Below, piece after piece: positions 1-9,772 of a stretch of DNA of 64,000 bases. The stretch comes from Strigamia acuminata. Lineage: Eukaryota > Arthropoda > Chilopoda > Geophilomorpha > Linotaeniidae. The stretch's first letter is position 1. Each line of letters starts with the position of its first letter. The stretch lies in NCBI GenBank assembly GCA_949358305.1, contig OX442314.1, forward strand, positions 50,664,581-50,728,580. Direction: 5' to 3'. Under the pieces are notes generated by a model. It searched no databases, was not told the origin of the DNA, and saw only the letters and a program-made list of their open reading frames with translations. The translations under genes and the position numbers were made by a program.

Positions 1-312
1 TAATTTCATTCCGATAAAGCAGTACGATGGGCGGCAAGTGGCTCTCGTCTCGTCTCATCTCATCTCATCAGGCACGGGAACTCACTCGTACTTGTTGCGC
101 ACTCTAGCGAGTAAATACTAAAATAAAAGAAGCTGATCTGTGATCACGGAGTTATGTTGAAAACGTCATTTGTGCTACTTGTTCCGCGATTAACATTGAA
201 TTCAATGCTAAATGTAAGCCTACTTATTTGCACTTCAGTACAAAACATTATATTTATTAATATATAGGTATAGGTCTGTATATATCCTAGTACAGGGTAT
301 ATATAGTCTAGC

Positions 313-322
313 TTATATAAAG
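313..322 (+). promoter_or_regulatory. TATA-like core promoter candidate (one per unit)
   Basis: A TTATATAAAG string is followed about 20-30 bp later by a region that could hold an initiator, then a 12-codon ATG frame at 346. It lies about 2 kb upstream of the terminal-exon ORF and is present in every unit at the same offset. It is the best candidate for driving transcription of the filler and perhaps the ORF, but AT-rich DNA yields such matches by chance. Confidence 0.3.
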
Positions 323-455
323 CTGTTGTGCACCCACAGGATTATGCCATTTGATAATGTGAGCCGGTCGGGTGAGGACTGAGCCGAGGAGCGAGTTAGG
401 AGTTAGCCATTTTGTGAATCTTATTGTGAATTTTATTTGTGATTGTTGAGCGTGG

Positions 456-490
456 CGAGGCGAGGCGAGGCGAGGCGAGGCGAGGCGAGG
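456..490 (+). repeat. CGAGG pentanucleotide repeat (7 copies)
   Basis: Seven uninterrupted CGAGG copies form a short GC-rich purine-biased tract in AT-rich surroundings. All units have seven except unit 6, which has eight. Confidence 0.95.
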
Positions 491-691
491 AGCGGAGCCA
501 TTTTAATCTCATTTAGAAGGTACTCGTAGAGTTGTGATTTGAATTGGTTTGAAATTGCTGAAATTGAATTGAAAATTTGAAAATTAAAAAGGAAAATAAA
601 GTTTGAAATGACATTTTATTTGATTTCTTCTGTCTATTTTGTCTATTTATTTCATTTGATTTGATTTGGGATGATGATTAAGCCAGATATA

Positions 692-809
692 TTTTGATGA
701 ATTTCGAGTGAATTTGTACGTGATTTTGATGAAATTCGAGTTAATTCTATAAGATTTTGATGAGTTCAAGTGAATTTATTGAGATTTTGATGAATTGCGA
801 GTGAATTTC
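692..809 (+). repeat. Degenerate ~31-bp tandem repeat, 4 copies
   Basis: Four imperfect copies begin TTTTGATGA at 692, 724, 755 and 785, followed by a TTCGAGTGAATTT-like core. They are conserved in every unit and have no coding potential. Confidence 0.8.
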
Positions 810-887
810 AAACGTTTTTTGTAAATTTCAAACGATTTTTGTAAATTTTAAACGGTTTTTTGTAAATTTTAAACGGTTTTTTGTTAT
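806..887 (+). repeat. ~20-bp tandem repeat, 4 copies
   Basis: Four near-copies of a motif reading TTTYAAACGRTTTTTTGTAA follow each other directly after the 31-bp repeat, with the same sequence in each unit. Confidence 0.8.
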
Positions 888-966
888 TTCCCTCCAAATT
901 TTGGAATTTTGATCAAATTCTCCATTTTTCTCAAATTTGACAAATTTTTGTCAAATGTTTGTCAAA

Positions 967-1120
967 TTTTTCTCAACTTTTTCTCAACTTTTTCTCAACT
1001 TTTTCTCAACTTTTTCTCAACTTTTTCTCAACTTTTTCTCAACTTTTTCTCAACTTTTTCTCAACTTTTTCTCAACTTTTTCTCAACTTTTTCTCAACTT
1101 TTTCTCAACTTTTTCTCAAC
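967..1120 (+). repeat. 11-bp minisatellite TTTTTCTCAAC, block 1 (14 copies)
   Basis: Fourteen perfect copies of an 11-bp motif. Units 1 and 2 have 14 copies; units 3-11 have 11. Because 11 is not a multiple of 3, all three forward frames look open here (phenylalanine/serine/asparagine-rich), which is a composition artefact, not a gene. Confidence 0.95.
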
Positions 1121-1206
1121 TTTTCCTCAAATTTTTCTCAAATTTTGAGAAATTTTGAGAAATTTTTCTCAAATGTTTGTCAAATTTTTCTCAACATTTT
1201 GTCAAA

Positions 1207-1305
1207 TTTTTCTCAACTTTTTCTCAACTTTTTCTCAACTTTTTCTCAACTTTTTCTCAACTTTTTCTCAACTTTTTCTCAACTTTTTCTCAACTTTTTC
1301 TCAAC
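1207..1305 (+). repeat. 11-bp minisatellite TTTTTCTCAAC, block 2 (9 copies)
   Basis: Second block of the same motif, separated from block 1 by TTTGAGAAATTT-type variants. Nine copies in unit 1 and eight in all other units. Confidence 0.95.
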
Positions 1306-1320
1306 TTTTTCTCAAATTTT

Positions 1321-1427
1321 GACAAATTTTGAGAAATTTTTCTCAATTTTTTTTAAAATTTGACAAATTTTTCTCAAACTTGACAAATTTTTCTCAAATT
1401 TGACAAATTACTAACAATTTTTGACAG
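1321..1427 (+). repeat. TTTGACAAA / TTTCTCAAA degenerate repeat
   Basis: Irregular repeats of a TTGACAAATTT motif extend the minisatellite to the edge of the GC-rich island and resume on its other side at about 1600-1720. The island therefore looks inserted into a once continuous simple-repeat domain (inference). Confidence 0.6.
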
Positions 1428-1600
1428 CCTCGAATAAACGCCGGGGCGTTTATTAATTTATTCGACCCGACCCACTGCCGGGCGGGTCGGTTCGGGGCGG
1501 CATTTATGAGTGCACTACACGACGCCCAGCCCCCGGCGTTTAATCGAGTCCCGGCGCTTAGTCACGTCCGGCGTTTAATCGAGGCAGTACGGTATTTGCC
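1428..1600 (+). repeat. GC-rich island with hairpin and CCGGCGTTTAATCGAG repeats
   Basis: About 170 bp of GC-rich DNA sit abruptly inside a T-rich simple-repeat domain. It opens with a hairpin, AATAAACGCC / GGCGTTTATT around a 2-nt loop (1432-1453). It then has complementary GACCCG- and CGGGTC-type strings, and ends with two copies plus one diverged copy of a CCGGCGTTTAATCGAG motif. It is conserved in all eleven units, except for the base changed in units 7 and 8. Its function and origin are unknown; a decayed mobile-element end or a protein-binding array are both possible. Confidence 0.75.
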
Positions 1601-1887
1601 AAATTTTTTTGACAAATTTTGACAAATTTTGTCAATTTTTTTTGACAAACATTTTTGACAAATTTTGACAAATTTTTTTGACAAATTTTAACAAATTTTA
1701 TTTTTTATCAAAGTTTCTACAAATTTTTCTCAAATTTTCCCTCAAATTGTGCCTTATTTCCCAAATTTTCCCTACACATTTTCTCATTTTGCCCCAAATT
1801 TTGAAATTTTTGTCCAATTTTTGTCAAATTTTGGTCAAATATTGGTAACATAACCTAAAGTGCCTTAACTTAACCTAACGTGCCCTT

Positions 1888-1910
1888 AAACGTTACATTT
1901 TGTAACGTTT
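1888..1910 (+). repeat. Perfect 9-bp hairpin
   Basis: AAACGTTAC and GTAACGTTT are perfect inverted repeats around a 5-nt ATTTT loop. It lies next to a short stretch of CCTAA-like strings (1852-1880) and is present in every unit. Confidence 0.8.
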
Positions 1911-1913
1911 CAA

Positions 1914-2058
1914 TGATGAAAATGGCTAAAAATGGCCATTTTTTGATGAAAAATGGCTAAAAATGGCCATTTTATGATAAAAAGTGGCTGAAAATGGCCA
2001 TTTTTTGATGAGAAATGGCTAAAAATGGCAATTTTTGATGAAATACAGCCATTTTTTT
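1914..2058 (+). repeat. ~31-bp repeat built on the AAAATGGCCATTTT palindrome
   Basis: Four imperfect copies, each with AATGGCT, then a self-complementary AATGGCCATT core, then TTGATG. Each copy can form its own small hairpin. The block ends about 25 bp before the exon-8 remnant. Confidence 0.8.
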
Positions 2059-2081
2059 TTCATAAAAAAGCCTAAAATTAG

Positions 2082-2111
2082 CCAGATATTATTGCAATGC
2101 TGAATGCCAAA
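2082..2111 (+). pseudogene. 3' remnant of MYND-finger exon 8
   Basis: Thirty bases match the end of exon 8 of the minus-strand gene (60880-60851), coding for PRYYCNAECQ plus one base. Similarity starts abruptly at the CCAGATATT string, so the first half of the finger is lost. The donor (AAA|GTGATA) is kept and the intron runs 2112-2280, ending in a long T tract and CAG. Every unit carries it: add 5093, 10177, 15253, 20333, 25422, 30502, 35562, 40646, 45730 or 50790. Confidence 0.85.
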
Positions 2112-2280
2112 GTGATAATTAAAAGCAAATAACCGAAAGCTTCAAATTGCGGCCCAAGCGTTTACAGTATTTTATCGATTAAGAACCCGGCTCCAATTCG
2201 AAGCTTTCTGGTATGTCAACTATGGGCCTACATACATGTTTTGGTTTGTGTTTTTTTTTTTTTTTTTTTTTCTTTTGCAG

Positions 2281-4028
2281 TTGAGCATTGGTTTCTGCGC
2301 CATCAAAGCGAACATGTTGCCATGTTACACGAAGGTATTTCCCGCTACGCATCTACTTACGACAAGGACTCGGTCCATTCGTTTCCATTTTACTCGGATT
2401 TAAATGATGAAAAAGAGACTATCAAAATGCTTATTTCAAAAGACATGTCTAAGCTGAATATAATCCCAACTAGTGACAAAGAAAAACCTCCAATAATGAC
2501 AGATTGTGAAAAAGCAAAAAGATCACAAAATTTGGATAAAAACCAATCAGAGACATCCCTGAATTTAAATTACAATCAAGCAAAAAGCTCAGTAAAATTG
2601 GATTACCAACAAACAGAGAGATCTCAAAATTTGAATGATGAACGACGAAAAAAATCACCAATTTTGGATTTCGAGCCTAAAGGAAGATCGTTAAATTTGG
2701 ATTACGAACAACCAGAAATATATCTAAGTTTGGATTATGAAGAACCAGAGAGATCCCGAAATTTGAATTTCGCACAGCCAAAACCATCCCTAAATTTAAA
2801 TTACGACAAACCAGAATTTTCCCAGAATATCGATGAGGAAACATTAGAAAAATTACTTCATCCGGGTTCTGATGACACAGTGACATTTCTTTTTCAGTCA
2901 TATACTGAAAAAAGAGAAAGAATTCTACAATCCGTTCATGAAAATCTACGAAATTCTGACAAACTACCAAGATTACATGATCCAGATTGTGCAATACAAT
3001 TAAGATCATATATTCCAGATTCTGAAACACTATTGAAATTACGTCAACTAGATTCAGAAGTACTAGTAAGATTACAAGACGCAGACACTGAAACACAACC
3101 AAGACCGCGTCAAGCAGAGCCTGAAAGACAATTACAATTAAATCAAATTGATTGTGAAGCAGAATTGCAATTACATCAAATGGATTCCGAAACACTACTA
3201 AGATTTCATCATCCTGATTCGAAAACACTGCAAAGATTTCATCATCCGAATTCTGAAACACTACTTAGATTTCATAGTCCAGATTCTGAAACACTACTTA
3301 GATTTCATAGTCCAGATTCTGAACCGGAATTACAATTACATCAAATAGATTATTCTGAAACACTACTAAGGTTACACAATCTCGATTTTGAAACCACACC
3401 AAGTTTTTACCATCTCGACTCTGAAAAAATGCTGAGCTTACGTCATCCAGATACTGAATCATCGACAACGTTACATCACTTAGATTCAGAAACACTTGTA
3501 AGATTACATCAGCTGGATTCTGAATTCCCGTCAATATTACATCATTTAGATTCTGAAACGCTACAAAGATTACATCAGCTAGATTCTGAAAATGCACCGA
3601 GATCACATCACCAAGACTCTGAAATAATGCAGAGATTACACCATTCAGATTCCGATAAATTACCGAGAGTTCATCATCCAGATTCTGAAAAACCACCACG
3701 AGTGCATTATCCAGATTATGATAAACCCGAAAGACTACTAAAATCGGATTATTCTGAAAAACCAGACAGACTGGTAAAATTCGATAATTCCGAACATCGA
3801 CCAGGAATATTTTTGGATTCATATTTTGAAAAAGCGTCTCCACCAATCACAAATTTAGATCCCGGCAAGCCACCATTACCAATCATGTTCCTGAGAGCCG
3901 ATCCCGGCAAACCGCCAAAACCAAAAATAAACATGTCAAATTCAAATTCAAATTCAAATTCAAATTCCAGCAAGATACCAAAACCCATCTCGAGCAAAGA
4001 TGTTCGAATACCGGAGAAATATTTTTAG
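2281..4028 (+). CDS. Terminal-exon ORF, copy 1: 11-residue repeat protein
   Basis: Starting at the splice acceptor (T tract then CAG) the frame is open for 581 codons. It begins EHWFLRHQSEH, which supplies the last two zinc ligands of a MYND finger in the parent gene. After a linker come about 10 repeats of type DYEQPERSLNL, a linker, about 24 repeats of type DSETLLRLHHP, then a Pro/Gly-rich tail with an (NS)n tract. Both repeat types are exactly 11 residues (33 bp). There is no in-frame ATG upstream within the unit; the first internal ATG is at 2322 (codon 15). Expression would need splicing from an unidentified 5' exon or internal initiation. A polyadenylation signal lies at 4247-4252. Molecular function is unknown. 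An alternative is a non-expressed pseudogene fragment kept open only because it amplified recently. Confidence 0.7.
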
Positions 4029-4368
4029 ATTTAAGATGTAAGATTCGATTAAATATTCAATATTGTGTCTAGAAATTAAACACAAAAATGTACCGCAACT
4101 TTTGAATAAGTTGTTAAAAAAAAAACAGTTAAATATAAAATTTTAAAAAAATATATATACTCAATTTTTATTACATTTATTCGTATGTCCCACACAACAA
4201 AAATATTGTTTTCTTTGCACCAGAATTAAGACAGCATTGTGTCGCAAATAAAAATGCATTTTGAGTAAAATTCCAAACCTCTTGTAAAATAATCTCAAAA
4301 TTTATACAATAAACATTTGTTCCATTAATTTAATACCGCAACAACAAAATTATATAATATAAAAAAGT

Positions 4369-4620
4369 ATGAAATTAATTCATCCAATTGATGAGAGAGA
4401 GAACTAACCGGGTTAGGTTTAGGTCGTGGGCCTAACTTTGTACTTAACCAACTGGACACATTTGAATCAATGATCAAACTAATCAAACCAATCTTAAACG
4501 ATGTATGTCTTAATTTCTTCTAAGTAAATCCACTTCATTTCGCAGTAGGGTTTGACATTTTGGTTCCGGTTTTGGTTTACCTTTTGTTTCGATCCGGGCT
4601 GTGAAGAAAACCTAAAATTG
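4369..4620 (+). pseudogene. Exon 1-2 remnant of next MYND-gene copy (unit 1)
   Basis: The ATG at 4369 matches the exon-1 start of the minus-strand gene, but a frameshift brings a TAA at 4405. Beyond it, a GRGPNFVLNQ string in another frame aligns with exon-1 GCGPTFISNR. Exon 2 (4549-4620, acceptor AG at 4547-4548, donor GTAAGA at 4621) is open and encodes LTFWFRFWFTFCFDPGC, against IIFWFRFWLTFCFDPRC in the intact gene, with mostly synonymous differences. A TATA-like TTATATAATATAAAA lies just upstream. No exon 3-7 similarity follows; instead come an ATAA tract (4645-4661) and filler to 5104 in which I recognise no gene. Confidence 0.75.
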
Positions 4621-5043
4621 GTAAGAAACGTCTTTACTGGGAAAGAAAGAAATAAATAAATACAGTAGCATGAGCGTAACTTGAGTGAATTGATTTTTAT
4701 ATACAATTTTCATCTGCATCTTTGCACATTAATTTGTTTAAAAGTAAAAGAAAAAAACAATTTACTTAATTCAACTAATTTGTGTTGTGAGGAGGTGGTC
4801 CGATCCATCCGATTCCGAATTAACTCAGCGAAGCTTAGGCGGTGGTGGTGGTTTGCCAAAATGGCTAATGGCTGAAATGAAAAGTGAAACAAATACAGAA
4901 TTGTCGATTCGATTCGATTCGCTCGGAGGTACTTGAGTGTGGGACTTGAGGACGGTGAAAGAAAACGCTGAAAACGCTAGCTGCGAGGTCGAGGTCGAGG
5001 GAGGATGGAGATTGTTGGTTGTTGTCTGCACGCGTGCACAAGT

Positions 5044-5080
5044 GGATGGATGGATGGATGGATGGATGGATGGATGGATG
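5044..5080 (+). repeat. (GGAT)9 microsatellite
   Basis: Nine GGAT copies in unit 1. Units 2, 5, 8 and 9 have ten, the others nine; unit 11 lacks the locus. It makes spurious WMDG and HPSI repeats in translated frames. Confidence 0.95.
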
Positions 5081-7373
5081 TCGAATTGTCGAGCAAGTGA
5101 GGAATAATTTCATTCCGATAAAGCAGTACGATGGGCGGCAAGTGGCTCTCGTCTCGTCTCATCTCATCTCATCAGGCACGGGAACTCACTCGTACTTGTT
5201 GCGCACTCTAGCGAGTAAATACTAAAATAAAAGAAGCTGATCTGTGATCACGGAGTTATGTTGAAAACGTCATTTGTGCTACTTGTTCCGCGATTAACAT
5301 TGAATTCAATGCTAAATGTAAGCCTACTTATTTGCACTTCAGTACAAAACATTATATTTATTAATATATAGGTATAGGTCTGTATATATCCTAGTACAGG
5401 GTATATATAGTCTAGCTTATATAAAGCTGTTGTGCACCCACAGGATTATGCCATTTGATAATGTGAGCCGGTCGGGTGACCACTGAGCCGAGGAGCGAGT
5501 TAGGAGTTAGCCATTTTGTGAATCTTATTGTGAATTTTATTTGTGATTGTTGAGCGTGGCGAGGCGAGGCGAGGCGAGGCGAGGCGAGGCGAGGAGCGGA
5601 GCCATTTTAATCTCATTTAGAAGGTACTCGTAGAGTTGTGATTTGAATTGGTTTGAAATTGCTGAAATTGAATTGAAAATTTGAAAATTAAAAAGGAAAA
5701 TAAAGTTTGAAATGACATTTTATTTGATTTCTTCTGTCTATTTTGTCTATTTATTTCATTTGATTTGATTTGGGATGATGATTAAGCCAGATATATTTTG
5801 ATGAATTTCGAGTGAATTTGTACGTGATTTTGATGAAATTCGAGTTAATTCTATAAGATTTTGATGAGTTCAAGTGAATTTATTGAGATTTTGATGAATT
5901 GCGAGTGAATTTCAAACGTTTTTTGTAAATTTCAAACGATTTTTGTAAATTTTAAACGGTTTTTTGTAAATTTTAAACGGTTTTTTGTTATTTCCCTCCA
6001 AATTTTGGAATTTTGATCAAATTCTCCATTTTTCTCAAATTTGACAAATTTTTGTCAAATGTTTGTCAAATTTTTCTCAACTTTTTCTCAACTTTTTCTC
6101 AACTTTTTCTCAACTTTTTCTCAACTTTTTCTCAACTTTTTCTCAACTTTTTCTCAACTTTTTCTCAACTTTTTCTCAACTTTTTCTCAACTTTTTCTCA
6201 ACTTTTTCTCAACTTTTTCTCAACTTTTCCTCAAATTTTTCTCAAATTTTGAGAAATTTTGAGAAATTTTTCTCAAATGTTTGTCAAATTTTTCTCAACA
6301 TTTTGTCAAATTTTTCTCAACTTTTTCTCAACTTTTTCTCAACTTTTTCTCAACTTTTTCTCAACTTTTTCTCAACTTTTTCTCAACTTTTTCTCAACTT
6401 TTTCTCAAATTTTGACAAATTTTGAGAAATTTTTCTCAATTTTTTTTAAAATTTGACAAATTTTTCTCAAACTTGACAAATTTTTCTCAAATTTGACAAA
6501 TTACTAACAATTTTTGACAGCCTCGAATAAACGCCGGGGCGTTTATTAATTTATTCGACCCGACCCACTGCCGGGCGGGTCGGTTCGGGGCGGCATTTAT
6601 GAGTGCACTACACGACGCCCAGCCCCCGGCGTTTAATCGAGTCCCGGCGCTTAGTCACGTCCGGCGTTTAATCGAGGCAGTACGGTATTTGCCAAATTTT
6701 TTTGACAAATTTTGACAAATTTTGTCAATTTTTTTTGACAAACATTTTTGACAAATTTTGACAAATTTTTTTGACAAATTTTAACAAATTTTATTTTTTA
6801 TCAAAGTTTCTACAAATTTTTCTCAAATTTTCCCTCAAATTGTGCCTTATTTCCCAAATTTTCCCTACACATTTTCTCATTTTGCCCCAAATTTTGAAAT
6901 TTTTGTCCAATTTTTGTCAAATTTTGGTCAAATATTGGTAACATAACCTAAAGTGCCTTAACTTAACCTAACGTGCCCTTAAACGTTACATTTTGTAACG
7001 TTTCAATGATGAAAATGGCTAAAAATGGCCATTTTTTGATGAAAAATGGCTAAAAATGGCCATTTTATGATAAAAAGTGGCTGAAAATGGCCATTTTTTG
7101 ATGAGAAATGGCTAAAAATGGCAATTTTTGATGAAATACAGCCATTTTTTTTTCATAAAAAAGCCTAAAATTAGCCAGATATTATTGCAATGCTGAATGC
7201 CAAAGTGATAATTAAAAGCAAATAACCGAAAGCTTCAAATTGCGGCCCAAGCGTTTACAGTATTTTATCGATTAAGAACCCGGCTCCAATTCGAAGCTTT
7301 CTGGTATGTCAACTATGGGCCTACATACATGTTTTGGTTTGTGTTTTTTTTTTTTTTTTTTTTTCTTTTGCAG

Positions 7374-9121
7374 TTGAGCATTGGTTTCTGCGCCATCAAA
7401 GCGAACATGTTGCCATGTTACACGAAGGTATTTCCCGCTACGCATCTACTTACGACAAGGACTCGGTCCATTCGTTTCCATTTTACTCGGATTTAAATGA
7501 TGAAAAAGAGACTATCAAAATGCTTATTTCAAAAGACATGTCTAAGCTGAATATAATCCCAACTAGTGACAAAGAAAAACCTCCAATAATGACAGATTGT
7601 GAAAAAGCAAAAAGATCACAAAATTTGGATAAAAACCAATCAGAGACATCCCTGAATTTAAATTACAATCAAGCAAAAAGCTCAGTAAAATTGGATTACC
7701 AACAAACAGAGAGATCTCAAAATTTGAATGATGAACGACGAAAAAAATCACCAATTTTGGATTTCGAGCCTAAAGGAAGATCGTTAAATTTGGATTACGA
7801 ACAACCAGAAATATATCTAAGTTTGGATTATGAAGAACCAGAGAGATCCCGAAATTTGAATTTCGCACAGCCAAAACCATCCCTAAATTTAAATTACGAC
7901 AAACCAGAATTTTCCCAGAATATCGATGAGGAAACATTAGAAAAATTACTTCATCCGGGTTCTGATGACACAGTGACATTTCTTTTTCAGTCATATACTG
8001 AAAAAAGAGAAAGAATTCTACAATCCGTTCATGAAAATCTACGAAATTCTGACAAACTACCAAGATTACATGATCCAGATTGTGCAATACAATTAAGATC
8101 ATATATTCCAGATTCTGAAACACTATTGAAATTACGTCAACTAGATTCAGAAGTACTAGTAAGATTACAAGACGCAGACACTGAAACACAACCAAGACCG
8201 CGTCAAGCAGAGCCTGAAAGACAATTACAATTAAATCAAATTGATTGTGAAGCAGAATTGCAATTACATCAAATGGATTCCGAAACACTACTAAGATTTC
8301 ATCATCCTGATTCGAAAACACTGCAAAGATTTCATCATCCGAATTCTGAAACACTACTTAGATTTCATAGTCCAGATTCTGAAACACTACTTAGATTTCA
8401 TAGTCCAGATTCTGAACCGGAATTACAATTACATCAAATAGATTATTCTGAAACACTACTAAGGTTACACAATCTCGATTTTGAAACCACACCAAGTTTT
8501 TACCATCTCGACTCTGAAAAAATGCTGAGCTTACGTCATCCAGATACTGAATCATCGACAACGTTACATCACTTAGATTCAGAAACACTTGTAAGATTAC
8601 ATCAGCTGGATTCTGAATTCCCGTCAATATTACATCATTTAGATTCTGAAACGCTACAAAGATTACATCAGCTAGATTCTGAAAATGCACCGAGATCACA
8701 TCACCAAGACTCTGAAATAATGCAGAGATTACACCATTCAGATTCCGATAAATTACCGAGAGTTCATCATCCAGATTCTGAAAAACCACCACGAGTGCAT
8801 TATCCAGATTATGATAAACCCGAAAGACTACTAAAATCGGATTATTCTGAAAAACCAGACAGACTGGTAAAATTCGATAATTCCGAACATCGACCAGGAA
8901 TATTTTTGGATTCATATTTTGAAAAAGCGTCTCCACCAATCACAAATTTAGATCCCGGCAAGCCACCATTACCAATCATGTTCCTGAGAGCCGATCCCGG
9001 CAAACCGCCAAAACCAAAAATAAACATGTCAAATTCAAATTCAAATTCAAATTCAAATTCCAGCAAGATACCAAAACCCATCTCGAGCAAAGATGTTCGA
9101 ATACCGGAGAAATATTTTTAG
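7374..9121 (+). CDS. Terminal-exon ORF, copy 2
   Basis: Same 581-residue product as copy 1 with no amino-acid difference seen. Acceptor CAG ends at 7373; first internal ATG at 7415. Confidence 0.7.
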
Positions 9122-9461
9122 ATTTAAGATGTAAGATTCGATTAAATATTCAATATTGTGTCTAGAAATTAAACACAAAAATGTACCGCAACTTTTGAAT
9201 AAGTTGTTAAAAAAAAAACAGTTAAATATAAAATTTTAAAAAAATATATATACTCAATTTTTATTACATTTATTCGTATGTCCCACACAACAAAAATATT
9301 GTTTTCTTTGCACCAGAATTAAGACAGCATTGTGTCGCAAATAAAAATGCATTTTGAGTAAAATTCCAAACCTCTTGTAAAATAATCTCAAAATTTATAC
9401 AATAAACATTTGTTCCATTAATTTAATACCGCAACAACAAAATTATATAATATAAAAAAGT

Positions 9462-9713
9462 ATGAAATTAATTCATCCAATTGATGAGAGAGAGAACTAA
9501 CCGGGTTAGGTTTAGGTCGTGGGCCTAACTTTGTACTTAACCAACTGGACACATTTGAATCAATGATCAAACTAATCAAACCAATCTTAAACGATGTATG
9601 TCTTAATTTCTTCTAAGTAAATCCACTTCATTTCGCAGTAGGGTTTGACATTTTGGTTCCGGTTTTGGTTTACCTTTTGTTTCGATCCGGGCTGTGAAGA
9701 AAACCTAAAATTG
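9462..9713 (+). pseudogene. Exon 1-2 remnant, unit 2
   Basis: Same structure as in unit 1: frameshifted exon 1 from ATG 9462, open exon 2 at 9642-9713. Confidence 0.72.
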
Positions 9714-9737
9714 GTAAGAAACGTCTTTACTGGGAAA

Positions 9738-9772
<35 letters not shown>

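Larger units (their letters stand above)
1..5104 (+). repeat. Array unit 1
   Basis: Length 5104 bp; it carries the longest minisatellite state in the array: 14 plus 9 copies of the 11-bp motif. The GGCGA block has 7 copies, the ATAA tract is the short form, and (GGAT)9 lies at 5044-5080. The terminal-exon ORF is at 2281-4028 and the exon 1-2 remnant at 4369-4620. To transfer unit-1 positions that precede the minisatellite to units 2-11, add 5104, 10221, 15297, 20377, 25461, 30546, 35606, 40690, 45774 or 50834. For positions after it, add 5093, 10177, 15253, 20333, 25422, 30502, 35562, 40646, 45730 or 50790. Confidence 0.95.

Noticed and set aside
909-1363. Overlapping forward ORFs rich in FSTFSQLFLN
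   Set aside because: They are readings of the 11-bp minisatellite in three frames; the period makes every frame open and they change length with repeat copy number.
1848-1880. CCTAA-like strings as telomeric repeat
   Set aside because: Only a few degenerate occurrences, no tandem run; they cannot be called telomeric.
2241-2280. A TTG start for the long ORF with a poly-phenylalanine N-terminus
   Set aside because: The T run followed by CAG is the polypyrimidine tract and acceptor of an intron that is conserved in the parent gene; the Phe run is intron sequence.
2677-3846. Long minus-strand ORFs (182-194 codons) opposite the terminal exon, repeated in each unit
   Set aside because: They are antisense shadows of the repetitive exon: a 33-bp repeat without stops in one antisense phase keeps the opposite strand open. 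There is no independent start or domain.
4825-5225. ORFs with HPSIHPS or WMDGWMDG repeats
   Set aside because: Translations of the GGAT microsatellite; length varies with copy number.
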